From positions 124,001-188,000 of the forward strand of contig JARACJ010000010.1 in NCBI GenBank assembly GCA_028767165.1: a stretch of 64,000 nucleotides of DNA. Reading direction: 5' to 3'. The number at the start of each line of letters is the position of its first letter. The first letter of the stretch is position 1. This document shows positions 8,755 to 17,849 of this stretch, piece after piece. Source of the stretch: Proteobacteria bacterium DTSAM18 (GTDB taxonomy: Bacteria; Myxococcota_A; UBA796; GCA-2862545). The notes beneath the pieces are model-generated. The model was not told the origin of the DNA. It saw only the letters and a list, made by a program, of their open reading frames with translations, and made no database searches. Position numbers and translations under genes: made by a program.

Positions 8755-10950
8755 TCAGAGGGTCTGGATGCGGAGCACCTGACCGACCTTGATGAGGTTG
8801 CCGGACAGGCTGTTCCAGTTCCTGAGCTGTGCGATGGTCACGCCGAAGCGCTCTGCGATGCGGCCCAGGGAGTCGCCCGACCGCACCTTGTACTCCTTCC
8901 AGCTGGCGACCGGCGTGCCGCCGCCCTCGATGCGGAGCTTCTGGCCCACGGTGACCGTGTTGCCGGAGAGGTCGTTCCAGCCCTTCACCTGATCGACGGT
9001 GACGCCGTGGGCGCGGGCGATGCCCCACAGGCTGTCGCCGGACTTCACGGTGTAGGTGCGCGCCTCGGCAGCACCGCCGGCCTGACCGCCGGGCACCTTG
9101 AGCTTCTGGCCCACCTGGATGTGGCTGGCGCTGCGCAGGCCGTTCCAACGGATGAGGTCGGCGGTGGAGGCGCCGTGGGCCTGGGCGATCTCGGAGAGGG
9201 TGTCGCCGGAGCGGACGACGTAGCTGCCGCCCGGGGCGTCATCGGAGGCCACGGGAGCCGAGGGAGCCGCCGGCGCCGCCGCCCGCAGACGCAGCCGCTG
9301 CCCGGGCTGCAGCACGGAGGACGAGCCGAGGCCGTTGAGCTTCTGCAGCTCCGCCACGGTGAGACCGTGCTTGCTCGCGATGGACCAGTAGGAGTCGCCG
9401 GACCGCACCTTGTAGAACTCGGGCGCGGACCCGCCGGAGGTCGCGGCCTCGCCACCGCCGGAGCTGGTGGTGGAGGCCACGGCCGCGGGCGCCGGCGTGT
9501 TGAGCTTGAGGACCTGGCCCACCTGGATGGTGGAGGGGTCGCGGATGCCGTTGATGCGCTGCAGCTCGGCCTGGCTCATGCCCACACGCTGGGCGATGAC
9601 CGACAGGGAGTCGCCGCGCTTGACCGTGTAGCTCGAGGCCCGGATGCCGCCGCTGGCGGAACCGGACGAGGCCACCGCGGCCGAACCGCTGGTGGTGACC
9701 GGCGCATCGCCGCCCACCGGGATGATGAGCATCTGCCCCACCCGGATGCGGTTGGGGTTGCTGATCTTGTTGGCCCGGATCACGGCATCCACCGGCACGT
9801 CGTACCGTGCGGCGATGCGGCCCAGGGACTCACCCCGGCCCACCTGGTGCTGTACGATCCGGCGGCGCTCGTGGACGGGCACATCCGCCAGCGCGGCGAG
9901 GAAGCCCTCTCCCCCACCCCGTGGCACGTGGATGAAGGTGTCGCCCTCGGGCGTGGCGAACCGGCGCAGGCCCGGGTTGAGCATGCGGAAGTCGTCCTCG
10001 GACAGGCCGGCACAGGTGGCCAGCACGTCGACGTCCACGCTGCCGGACACCTTGACGGAGTCGACGTCGTAGGGGTCGTGGGGCACCAGCTCGGTGAAGC
10101 CGTAGCGCTCGGGGTGCTTTCCGATGATGGCGGCCGCGATGATCTTGGGCACGTAGCCGGCGGTCTCGCGCGGGAGGAAGCCGCCGTCGAGGAGCTGCCA
10201 GTAGTCATGGCCCTCGGGCGCCCGTCGCTTGGCCTTGCCGACGTTGCCCTGGCCCCAGTTGTAGGCGGCGAAGGTGAGCCACCAGTCCGAGTCCATCACG
10301 CGGTGGATCTTGCGCAGGTAGCCGGCGGCGGCATCGGTGGCGACCTTGGGGTCGCGACGCTCGTCGATCCACCAGTCGACCCGCAGGCCCTCGCCCCTGG
10401 CGGTGGCAGGCATGAACTGCCACAGGCCCGTGGCACCGACCGACGAGACGGCCACAGGAGAGAAGCCGGACTCGATCATCGACAGGTAGATGAGGTCCTT
10501 GGGCAGGCCCTCCTCCTGCAGCTCGGCGTGGATCAGGTTCTCGTACCGGGCCTTGCGCTCGAGCCACTTCGCGAAGTGCCGGCGGCCCGGCCCGAGCAGG
10601 TACCGCAAGGACCGCTCGACGTGGCTGTTCACGACGATGGGCAGATCGAACTCGCGGGGATCGAGCTTGTCGAGGTGCAGCTCCTTGGCTGCGAGGGCCC
10701 GCTCCGGATCCTCGTAGATGTCGAGCAGGGGGTCGTGGCCGCCGAATTCACCCCGCGACGAGCGCTCGGCGAGATCCATCTGGACCTTCTCCCGCCGCAC
10801 CCGCAGTGCCTCTTCTGGCAGGATGTCCCCGCCCATCCGGGACGCCCAGTCCCAGATGCCCTCGGGCACGACCTCTCGCGCGGGCTCGTCCTGCGCCCAT
10901 GCGGCCTGACCGCACAGGGCCAGCGCCATCCACCAAGACCAGCGACTCAC
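8755..10950 (-). CDS. MltD-type lytic transglycosylase with six LysM repeats
   Basis: A 731-residue secreted enzyme. The GTG start at 10950 follows GGGAG by seven bases and gives a signal peptide ending in QAAWA. Residues about 100-280 are an SLT (goose-lysozyme-like) domain: catalytic Glu160 in SMIESGFSPVAVSSVGATGLWQFMP (split by eye into the usual ESGF, GLWQFMP motifs) and FAAYNWGQGNVGKA. The C-terminal half carries six LysM modules, each beginning like YTVKSGDSLWGIA and ending VGQKLRI, separated by Ala/Gly/Ser linkers. Most MltD proteins have two to four. The enzyme would bind peptidoglycan through LysM and cleave glycan strands to 1,6-anhydro products. Confidence 0.93.
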   Translation of the reverse strand: MSRWSWWMALALCGQAAWAQDEPAREVVPEGIWDWASRMGGDILPEEALRVRREKVQMDLAERSSRGEFGGHDPLLDIYEDPERALAAKELHLDKLDPREFDLPIVVNSHVERSLRYLLGPGRRHFAKWLERKARYENLIHAELQEEGLPKDLIYLSMIESGFSPVAVSSVGATGLWQFMPATARGEGLRVDWWIDERRDPKVATDAAAGYLRKIHRVMDSDWWLTFAAYNWGQGNVGKAKRRAPEGHDYWQLLDGGFLPRETAGYVPKIIAAAIIGKHPERYGFTELVPHDPYDVDSVKVSGSVDVDVLATCAGLSEDDFRMLNPGLRRFATPEGDTFIHVPRGGGEGFLAALADVPVHERRRIVQHQVGRGESLGRIAARYDVPVDAVIRANKISNPNRIRVGQMLIIPVGGDAPVTTSGSAAVASSGSASGGIRASSYTVKRGDSLSVIAQRVGMSQAELQRINGIRDPSTIQVGQVLKLNTPAPAAVASTTSSGGGEAATSGGSAPEFYKVRSGDSYWSIASKHGLTVAELQKLNGLGSSSVLQPGQRLRLRAAAPAAPSAPVASDDAPGGSYVVRSGDTLSEIAQAHGASTADLIRWNGLRSASHIQVGQKLKVPGGQAGGAAEARTYTVKSGDSLWGIARAHGVTVDQVKGWNDLSGNTVTVGQKLRIEGGGTPVASWKEYKVRSGDSLGRIAERFGVTIAQLRNWNSLSGNLIKVGQVLRIQTL

Positions 10951-11111
10951 CGTCACACTCCCTTCGACCGCCGCAGTGTAATGCACAACGCCCGGCCGTT
11001 GCATCCGCTTCCTGGCCCCACGGGTACCCCTTGCCGAACCCTGACCGCCGGATCCGCCGTCGTGTCACGACCGCGCACGGGGTGATACAGGGCGGGCACC
11101 CCGGAGCCCGC

Positions 11112-12422
11112 ATGTACGCATCCCTCACAGCCAGCCCCACCGAGGTGTTCGACCAGCTCCGGCACCTGCCGGGTGCGGTCTGGCTGGACGACGGACGCAG
11201 CGAGGCGGGGTGGTCGATCCTCTCCTTCGCGCCCACCGAGGTCCTGACGGCCGCGGACGACTGGCCCCGCCACGCCCGGGCGCTGCTCGAGGGCCTCGAC
11301 GACAGCGACTCCGACCTGCCGTTCACCGGTGGGCTCATCGGCTACGTCGGGTACGAGGCGGCCCATGCCGTGGGACCCTTTCCCACCGCGGGCACCACCC
11401 CCGAGCCCCCGGTGCACCTCGGCCTGTACGAAGGGGCCATGTGCTTCGACCGCAGCCAGAGGCGCTGGCACCTCACCGGGCCACCGGCCTTCGTGGAGCA
11501 GGCCCGCGCGGCCCTGGCGGCGGCCCGCTCCCTGCCCTCGCCTCCCCCTCCACCCGACGGCGTGACCACCCGGACGATGTCCCAGTCGGCGTTCGAGGCC
11601 GCGGTGCGCACCATCAAGGGGCACATCTTCGAGGGCGACTGCTACCAGCTCAACATGACCCGGGCCGTCCACCTGCAGGGCATCGACGCCCCCTGGAGCG
11701 TGTACCGTCGGCTGCGACGGCTCTCCCGTCCCGCCTACGGCGCCTACCTCAACCTGGTCAACGGCTGCACGGTGCTCTCCAACAGCCCCGAGGCCTTCCT
11801 CGCCTTCGACGGCCGGCAGGTGCGCACCACCCCGATCAAGGGCACCCGCCCCCGCCACGACGACCCCATCGCCGACGCCCAGGCCCGCCACGAGCTGATG
11901 ACCTCCGACAAGGAGCTGGCCGAGCTCACCATGATCGTCGACCTGTGCCGCAACGACCTCGGCATGGTGGCGGCGCCGGGCTCCGTGGTCACCTCGGCCC
12001 GGGAGCTCACCACCCACGCCAACGTCCACCACACCGCCCAGACGGTACGGGCCACGCTCGCGGACGGCCGCGACGCCCTCGACGCCCTCGCAGCCGCCTT
12101 CCCGCCGGGCTCGGTCACCGGCGCCCCCAAGATCCGGGCCTGCCAGCGCATCGCCGAGCTCGAGGCCGGGCCCCGCGGCGTGTACTGCGGCGCCATCGGC
12201 TACCTGTCGGCCCACGGCCGCGGACGATGGTCGGTCGCCATCCGCACGGCCGTGTGCCAGGGCGATCGGGCCCGCTACCACGTGGGGGGCGGCATCGTCG
12301 CCGACAGCGACCCCACCGCGGAGTGGGTCGAGACCATCGACAAGGGCACCATGCTGGCGAGCGCCTTCACCGGCAGGCGGCGGCCCGAGGAGTCGGAGGG
12401 CCGCCGCCGCCCGGTGGGCTGA
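11112..12422 (+). CDS. pabB: Aminodeoxychorismate synthase component I
   Basis: A 436-residue chorismate-binding enzyme. The start is ATG 11112 with GGAG five bases upstream. The C-terminal catalytic half has all the signatures: EGDCYQLNMTR, PIKGTRPR (the PIKGT lysine marks PabB rather than TrpE, which has PIAGT), DKELAELTMIVDLCRNDLG, FPPGSVTGAPK and RGVYCGAIGY. PabB converts chorismate with ammonia from PabA into 4-amino-4-deoxychorismate for folate. PabA and PabC are not adjacent. The gene is a single unit whose stop abuts the stop of gspN on the other strand. Confidence 0.9.
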   Translation: MYASLTASPTEVFDQLRHLPGAVWLDDGRSEAGWSILSFAPTEVLTAADDWPRHARALLEGLDDSDSDLPFTGGLIGYVGYEAAHAVGPFPTAGTTPEPPVHLGLYEGAMCFDRSQRRWHLTGPPAFVEQARAALAAARSLPSPPPPPDGVTTRTMSQSAFEAAVRTIKGHIFEGDCYQLNMTRAVHLQGIDAPWSVYRRLRRLSRPAYGAYLNLVNGCTVLSNSPEAFLAFDGRQVRTTPIKGTRPRHDDPIADAQARHELMTSDKELAELTMIVDLCRNDLGMVAAPGSVVTSARELTTHANVHHTAQTVRATLADGRDALDALAAAFPPGSVTGAPKIRACQRIAELEAGPRGVYCGAIGYLSAHGRGRWSVAIRTAVCQGDRARYHVGGGIVADSDPTAEWVETIDKGTMLASAFTGRRRPEESEGRRRPVG

Positions 12423-13679
12423 TCAGAAGTCCTCTTCGAGAGGCTCGTCGTCGAGGGGCTCGTCCTCGATGAACTCCTCCTCCTCGAGGAGATCGGTGTC
12501 GTCGAGGAGCTCCTCCTCCTCCTCGTCGAGGGGGAGATCCTCCTCGGGCTCCCCACGCTCCGGCAGCGCCGGCGGACGGGTGGTGCTGGTGACCTCGCCG
12601 CCGGCCGCGGCCGCCGCACGACGGGCCTCACGCTCGGCGCGACGACGCTCCCGGCGTGCCTCGCGGCTCTCGCCCTCGACCTCGCCTTCCTCCACGGGCT
12701 CGGCCCCGTAGCGCTCGGCGCGGGATCCGCTGGAGGCCTCCCTCTTGGGTCGCAGGGAGCGCCCGGAGAACCGGTCGAAGGTGGTGTCGATGGTGTAGTG
12801 GTAGGAGCCATCCTCCCACTTCGCGCTCGACAGGGCGCCTTCGATGATGGCCTGGAAGCTGCCCAGGGGGGTGTCCGACCAGTCGCCCAGGCGCACCACC
12901 AGCTCGGCCCGGATCTTCGACCGCTCGAGCTTGGCCGCAAGCTCGACCTCGCCGGTGATGTCGACGTCGGCCAGGACGGACCGCAGCTCGCCCTTGTCGA
13001 TGTCGAGCACGCCGTCGTTGCCGTGCAGCTCGAACTCGAGGGAGTCGATGGGGGTGCCCAGCTCGATGGGATCGCCGCCGAGCAGGGCGATGCCGATGCT
13101 GCTCAGCATCCACTCGGTGCCCTTGAGGGTGATGTCGCCCGAGGCGTTCTTCGCGCCGTCGCTCAGGTCGATGTCGATGCTGCCGTTGAGGGGTCCGCTC
13201 AGGTCGACGACGGTGCCGGTGCCACCGATCAGCGACATGAAGCTGCCCACGTCGACCGTGTCGATGTCGACCTCGAGGTCGCGGACCTTCATGGCGCCCT
13301 TGTCGTTGAAGAAGGTCTGCACCGAGCCCGAGATCTCGCCCTCGCCGAGCACCACCTTGCTGGTGATGTAGGGCTCACGGGAGATCAGGCTGAAGGGACC
13401 CACCTTGACCGCCAGCTCGTCGGCGAAGAACACGGGCACGAGCTCGTTCTGCCCGTCGACCCGCTGCCGCTGGCTGATCATGGCCCGGTCGGCCGAGATG
13501 CCGAAGCCCCAGGGGTTCACGCCATCCATGGTGACCTGGGTCTTGCCCTTGGACACCTCGTCGACCGCATCGGTGACGAACAGCGCCGCCTGCTGGGCCG
13601 GGAAGGTGAGCCGGAACGTGCCCAAGAAGACGAGGCCGAACCAGCCGGCGCCGCCGAGGCCCAGGAGAAGCTTGTTCAT
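12423..13679 (-). CDS. gspN: Type II secretion system protein N
   Basis: A 418-residue protein with one N-terminal membrane segment (about 5-25) and a long beta-rich periplasmic part containing many short alternating strands such as LEVDIDTVDVGSFMSLIG and LNGSIDIDLSDGAKN, as in GspN. The last 110 residues are a low-complexity extension: a basic stretch of Arg/Ala repeats around residue 345-360, then an acidic tail full of Glu and Asp. The start overlaps the gspM stop as TGATG. It is the last gene of the gsp operon. Its call depends partly on position. Confidence 0.8.
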   Translation of the reverse strand: MNKLLLGLGGAGWFGLVFLGTFRLTFPAQQAALFVTDAVDEVSKGKTQVTMDGVNPWGFGISADRAMISQRQRVDGQNELVPVFFADELAVKVGPFSLISREPYITSKVVLGEGEISGSVQTFFNDKGAMKVRDLEVDIDTVDVGSFMSLIGGTGTVVDLSGPLNGSIDIDLSDGAKNASGDITLKGTEWMLSSIGIALLGGDPIELGTPIDSLEFELHGNDGVLDIDKGELRSVLADVDITGEVELAAKLERSKIRAELVVRLGDWSDTPLGSFQAIIEGALSSAKWEDGSYHYTIDTTFDRFSGRSLRPKREASSGSRAERYGAEPVEEGEVEGESREARRERRRAEREARRAAAAAGGEVTSTTRPPALPERGEPEEDLPLDEEEEELLDDTDLLEEEEFIEDEPLDDEPLEEDF

Positions 13680-14248
13680 CAGCCTTCCTCCTTCGCGTAG
13701 GTGACGACTTCCATCACCACGTTCATCGTGCGGCCGTCACGACGGCTCTCGTGCACCTTGAACCTCGCGGTGCGCACCTCGATGGGGTAGCCGCTGGTCT
13801 CGAGCGCGTAGAGGAACTTCAAGGTGGCATCCACAGGCATCTTGGACAGCTCGACGTTGTACTCGCGCTCGCGGTAGTTGCCCACGACCTGCGAGTCGGT
13901 CTCACGCACGCCCTTGAGGCCCTCCGCCACCCCCGCAGAGGTGGCCCAGGTCTCGATGTAGGTGTTGAACTGCGCCGGGTTGAAGGTCTCCATGCGCTTC
14001 TCGGCCGCCTCGATCCGGGCCTGCACGCCGGCATACTCCTGCTCCATCTCGAGGACGAGCTGCAGGTTGTCGGCGACGGCCTGCACGCGGGACGCGCGGC
14101 TGTCGAGGTTGGACTTGAGCGACCAGGCGATGACACCCACCAGGATGATGGCGATGCCGGCCATGAGGCCGATGGCGAGGTTGCGGTCGCGGGGAGACAG
14201 GGTGTCGATCTGCTCTCGCAGGTTGGCTCTCAGGTCATCGAACGCCAT
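13679..14248 (-). CDS. gspM: Type II secretion system protein M
   Basis: A 189-residue bitopic inner-membrane protein. A short cytoplasmic head, one transmembrane helix (about 24-45, IGLMAGIAIILVGVIAWSL), a coiled-coil-prone segment (50-95) and a C-terminal ferredoxin-like region fit GspM. It would pair with GspL in the T2SS inner-membrane platform. It starts one base after the gspL stop region and overlaps gspN at TGATG, showing translational coupling. Confidence 0.85.
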   Translation of the reverse strand: MAFDDLRANLREQIDTLSPRDRNLAIGLMAGIAIILVGVIAWSLKSNLDSRASRVQAVADNLQLVLEMEQEYAGVQARIEAAEKRMETFNPAQFNTYIETWATSAGVAEGLKGVRETDSQVVGNYREREYNVELSKMPVDATLKFLYALETSGYPIEVRTARFKVHESRRDGRTMNVVMEVVTYAKEEG

Positions 14249-14249
14249 G

Positions 14250-15848
14250 TCAGTTGCCCTCCCCTTCCATGCCTTCGACGGTGCGGGCGATGTTGATGTC
14301 GAACTCGAGCTTGTCGTTGCGGTCCTTGCTGCCCGGGGTGGAGACCACCTCGTAGAACAGGCCGGATTCCTGCAGCTTGGAGTTGATGCTGTCGAGCTGG
14401 GCGAAGCCGTCGGTCTTGCCGTTCATGCTGATGGTGGTGGGCAGGATGTCGAGCTCGTCGATGTCCACGATGACGTCCGGGTGCGGCGGGAAGGCGTTGC
14501 TGATCTGGTACAGCACCTCCATCGTCTCCGGGTTGCTGTCGTCGGAGCCGAGCAGGTCGGCCTCCTCGCGGGCCGCCTCGACGGTGGCCACCACCAGGTT
14601 GAGCACGCTGGAGGGATCCTGGCCCTCGGGCACGGAGCCCATGATGCGGCCGGCGACCTCCAGCATGTCGGCCTCGAGCTGGTCCTGCTGCTGGATGAGC
14701 GAGAACGTGCGCTGGGCGAACACGCCGAGGACCACCAGCAGGAACACGCCGAGACCGAGTCCGCCGTAGCTGATGAGGGTCTGCACCAGGGGGTTCGAGC
14801 TGCGCCAGGCCAGGTCGCCCACCCGCAGGTTGGTGACCTTGCTCTCGGCGTGGGACTCCAGGGACTTCACGGAGGCCCAGGCCACACCCATGGCGGGATC
14901 GAGCAGCGGCTCCGCGGGCACGTACAGCGACTCGACGGGGATGCCGAGATCGTGGTGCAGCAGGCTCTGCAGATCGGGCAGCTTGCTGCCGCCACCGCAC
15001 AGCACCACCTGGTCGATGCCCGTGCCGAGCTCGTCCTCGGCCTGCAGCAGGGAGGACCGGACGCCCGCGAGGAACAGGCCCATGGTGTTGCGCACGGCGG
15101 CCAGCGCCTGGGCCGGCAGCCACTCACCGGGCTCGTCGACGGTGGGCTCGTGCTCGCCCACGGGGGCCTCGCGCTCCGGCGCGGCGTGCTTGAGCCTCTC
15201 GGCCTCGCCGTAGGTGCACTCCAGGGCATCCATGATGGCCAGGGTGAAGGCGCGACCGGCGGTATCCAGGGCACGCCACCACACGACCTCGTCGCCGCGG
15301 ACCACCGCGATGGAGGTGTGGCTGTGGCCGACGTCGATCACCGCCGTGACGCCCTCGGCGTCGGCGAGCTCCCGGAGCACGTCGGCATCGATCGCCACGG
15401 AGCGTGGGTTCATCTCCCGCGCGGCGAGGCCCTCGACCAGCTCGGTCAGCGGAGCCTCGGGCGCCACCGTGACGAGCAGGCGGCCGTCTTCCTGGCGACG
15501 CCAGGGCAGCAGCATGTCGTCGAGCTCGAAGGGCACTTCGTCCTCGACCGCGAACGGCAGGGCCTGCTCGATCTCCTCGTCCTTGGTGACCGGCAGCTTG
15601 ACCTTGTGCAGGGCGGCGAGCTGGCTGGACCACACCGACGAGGTGATCGCCCGGCCTGCCCAGTCCTCGTGCTCCTTGAGGAGCTGGTCGAGCGCGGCGA
15701 GGCGGTCGGCGATGTCGGGCAGGCCTCCCTCGTCCTGGGGAACGGGCGCCGAGTGGACGCCTTGCAGTTCCTGCTCCTGGGCTGTGCCGTCGAGCACGAC
15801 CACCTTCACACGGTGGGCGCCCAGATCGATGGCGATGTGACGAGCCAA
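14250..15848 (-). CDS. gspL: Type II secretion system protein L (PilM/GspL actin-like)
   Basis: A 532-residue protein. Residues 1-360 are an actin-like (PilM-type) cytoplasmic domain, with IAIDLGAHRVKVVVL at the N-terminus, VIDVGHSHTSIAVV and VVLCGGGSKLPDL as phosphate motifs. A single transmembrane helix follows near 375-400 (GGLGLGVFLLVVLGVFAQ), then a periplasmic ferredoxin-like part. It couples the GspE ATPase to the inner-membrane platform. The start is a TTG (15848) placed four bases after AGGAGG. The gene lies between gspK and gspM. Confidence 0.9.
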   Translation of the reverse strand: MARHIAIDLGAHRVKVVVLDGTAQEQELQGVHSAPVPQDEGGLPDIADRLAALDQLLKEHEDWAGRAITSSVWSSQLAALHKVKLPVTKDEEIEQALPFAVEDEVPFELDDMLLPWRRQEDGRLLVTVAPEAPLTELVEGLAAREMNPRSVAIDADVLRELADAEGVTAVIDVGHSHTSIAVVRGDEVVWWRALDTAGRAFTLAIMDALECTYGEAERLKHAAPEREAPVGEHEPTVDEPGEWLPAQALAAVRNTMGLFLAGVRSSLLQAEDELGTGIDQVVLCGGGSKLPDLQSLLHHDLGIPVESLYVPAEPLLDPAMGVAWASVKSLESHAESKVTNLRVGDLAWRSSNPLVQTLISYGGLGLGVFLLVVLGVFAQRTFSLIQQQDQLEADMLEVAGRIMGSVPEGQDPSSVLNLVVATVEAAREEADLLGSDDSNPETMEVLYQISNAFPPHPDVIVDIDELDILPTTISMNGKTDGFAQLDSINSKLQESGLFYEVVSTPGSKDRNDKLEFDINIARTVEGMEGEGN

Positions 15849-15864
15849 TGTGCCTCCTGAGGGG

Positions 15865-17148
15865 CTAGCGGATGTTCCAGTAGAGTACCTTGCCGGTGGC
15901 GGCCGAGGAGAAGTCGTACACCACCTCGATGGTGACCGTGGCCTTGCCCACCTCGCCCGTGCTCTTCACCCGGAACACGTTCGACTTGGTGGTGATGGCG
16001 CCGCTGATCTGCTCATCGACCGTGCCGGGCGCGGCGGTCTGCAACCACTGCACGAACTGCTCTTCCGAGAAGAAGAACGGCGAACCGGACCCGGGATTGC
16101 TGGGGTCGCCGCCGGTGCGGTACAGCTGCAGGTTCTCGAAGATGAGGTCGAGGGTGTAGTCGGTGGGGACGGGCTGGATGTAGGCGCGGAACAGGGCCCC
16201 GAGCACGGGCCTCGAGGCGGTGTTCACGTTGACCTTGCCACCACCGTAGATGGACAGGTGCTTGCCGAACCGCTCCCACACGCCTTCGAGGTGCCAGCCA
16301 TCCACCAGGCGGATCTCGTCGAGGGTGTCGAAGGGGGCGTTCTTGGGCAGGTAGGGCGAGTCGAGGCGTTCGTACAGGCCGGACTCGCGGCCGCCCTTGT
16401 AGATCTGGTTGTCGTCGGCGTCGGTCCAGTCGACCAGGTTGCCGATGAGCTCCCACTTCTCGTAGTTGATGTCCCGCAGGTAGGCGAGATCGTCCTCGCC
16501 GGACATCAGGGCGGCGAGCCGCAGGGCGTTGGGGTTGGTCTGCAGGCCCTCGGCGTCGTTGGCCTGCATGTCGCCGACGCCGAGCATGCGGTCCTCGTCG
16601 GAGACCGTGGCGGTGAAGTCGCCGTCGAACTGCAGGAAGGTCTCCTTGAGCGGGTTGCGCTCGAAGTCCGCGTCGACCTCGTTGGGGCCGCCGGCCTCGT
16701 CGCCCAACGCGGCGAGCATGGCGTCGTCGCCGCTGCCGGAACCGATGAGCATGCGCACGAAGGAGCTGGAGACCGTGGGGACGAACTGCCACAGCTGGGT
16801 GCCGCCGATGCCGAGCGAGCTGAGATCCATGCCCATGCCCTGCATCTGCTGGTTAATGACCTCCATCTGCCCTTCGAGCTGCTTGGAGGCCACGAGCACC
16901 AGCCGGTAGAACTGCACGCCCGCATGGGCCAGGGCCTCGGCCTTGGCCTCGTCGCGGGCGTTGGCCGCCATCTGGATGCGCACGGAGGCGGAGTAGCTCA
17001 GCTCGGTGACCACCACGGTGAGCAGGGCCACGATGGAGATGGTGAGCAGCAGGGCCACGCCGGCGCGGGAGGAACGGCCGGACCTACCCTTGCGCTCACG
17101 GAGCAGCGCGGACTTCAGGCGACGGGCGATGAGGTGCAGGCGCTTCAT
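15865..17148 (-). CDS. gspK: Type II secretion minor pseudopilin K
   Basis: A 427-residue minor pseudopilin. A basic leader of about 30 residues precedes a hydrophobic helix, VALLLTISIVALLTVVVTEL. The large globular domain with a helical insert contains the SPYLPKNAPFDTLDEIRLV stretch characteristic of GspK (segment just before the second helical lobe) and VNVNTASRPVLGAL, the helix-hairpin-like motif also found in the family. GspK caps the pseudopilus tip with GspI and GspJ. ATG overlaps the gspJ stop (ATGA). Confidence 0.92.
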   Translation of the reverse strand: MKRLHLIARRLKSALLRERKGRSGRSSRAGVALLLTISIVALLTVVVTELSYSASVRIQMAANARDEAKAEALAHAGVQFYRLVLVASKQLEGQMEVINQQMQGMGMDLSSLGIGGTQLWQFVPTVSSSFVRMLIGSGSGDDAMLAALGDEAGGPNEVDADFERNPLKETFLQFDGDFTATVSDEDRMLGVGDMQANDAEGLQTNPNALRLAALMSGEDDLAYLRDINYEKWELIGNLVDWTDADDNQIYKGGRESGLYERLDSPYLPKNAPFDTLDEIRLVDGWHLEGVWERFGKHLSIYGGGKVNVNTASRPVLGALFRAYIQPVPTDYTLDLIFENLQLYRTGGDPSNPGSGSPFFFSEEQFVQWLQTAAPGTVDEQISGAITTKSNVFRVKSTGEVGKATVTIEVVYDFSSAATGKVLYWNIR

Positions 17149-17849
17149 TGGGTGACCTCCCCGCCACCGAGCTGCGGGCGCAGGGGATCGGCGTTCTCGA
17201 GGATGACGGTGGTCATGAAGGGCACGTCGACGGAGCGCTCCGGATCGTCGGGATCGGGGCTGAGGAGCACGAGGCCGATCTGCACCGCGCGGGGCAGCAT
17301 GTAGGGCGTGTCACCGCTGCGGGTGTCCCACTCGTCGGTCCACTCGTTGGTGCGGCCGTCGAGGTAGCGCAGATCGAAGCTCTTCACGTGGTAGGCCAGC
17401 GGGTGGATGCGGCCGCCCTCGTCCGGGTACTGGTCGATGCGCTCGGACTCCCGGTGGAACAGCACCTCTCCGGGATCCATCTCGCGGGGCGCGCGGTCGA
17501 CCCAGTAGGTGAGCTCGGTCTGATCGGACTCGCGGGTGTTCTTGTACAGGCGCTGGTGGGACAGCGACTGGAACCACAGGCGATCGGGGTTGGAGTCTTC
17601 TCCGTTGAACACCGTGATGTAGGTGTTCTGGGCCTGTCGGTTGGGCGTGAGGTAGGCCACCTGAAGCTCACGACGCAGGCGGGACAGCGTGACACGAGCG
17701 GAGCGGGAGGTGACGTCGCCCAGCGCGAGCGCCTCGTTCATCTCCACGGCGCTCATCACGGTGGAGAAGCCCATCGAGGCGATCACCACGACGATCGCGA
17801 TGGAGATCATCACCTCGATGATGGTCATGCCTCGGCGTGCGCGCCTCAT
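17145..17849 (-). CDS. gspJ: Type II secretion minor pseudopilin J
   Basis: A 234-residue pseudopilin. The leader MRRARRG is followed by the prepilin cleavage site and the type III signal helix MTIIEVMISIAIVVVIASMG with Glu at position 5 of the mature protein. The globular part (TYWVDRAPREMDPGEVLFHRE, YHVKSFDLRYLDG) matches GspJ. It forms the tip complex with GspI and GspK. It overlaps both neighbours by four bases (ATGA). Confidence 0.92.
   Translation of the reverse strand: MRRARRGMTIIEVMISIAIVVVIASMGFSTVMSAVEMNEALALGDVTSRSARVTLSRLRRELQVAYLTPNRQAQNTYITVFNGEDSNPDRLWFQSLSHQRLYKNTRESDQTELTYWVDRAPREMDPGEVLFHRESERIDQYPDEGGRIHPLAYHVKSFDLRYLDGRTNEWTDEWDTRSGDTPYMLPRAVQIGLVLLSPDPDDPERSVDVPFMTTVILENADPLRPQLGGGEVTQ

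Noticed and set aside
8179-11085. A 970-residue plus-strand open frame
   Set aside because: It mirrors the LysM/MltD gene and the flippase-like gene; it has no start site or domains.
12800-13700. Plus-strand open frame opposite gspN and gspM
   Set aside because: It lacks a ribosome site and mirrors gspN; the minus frame has a membrane segment and couples to gspM.
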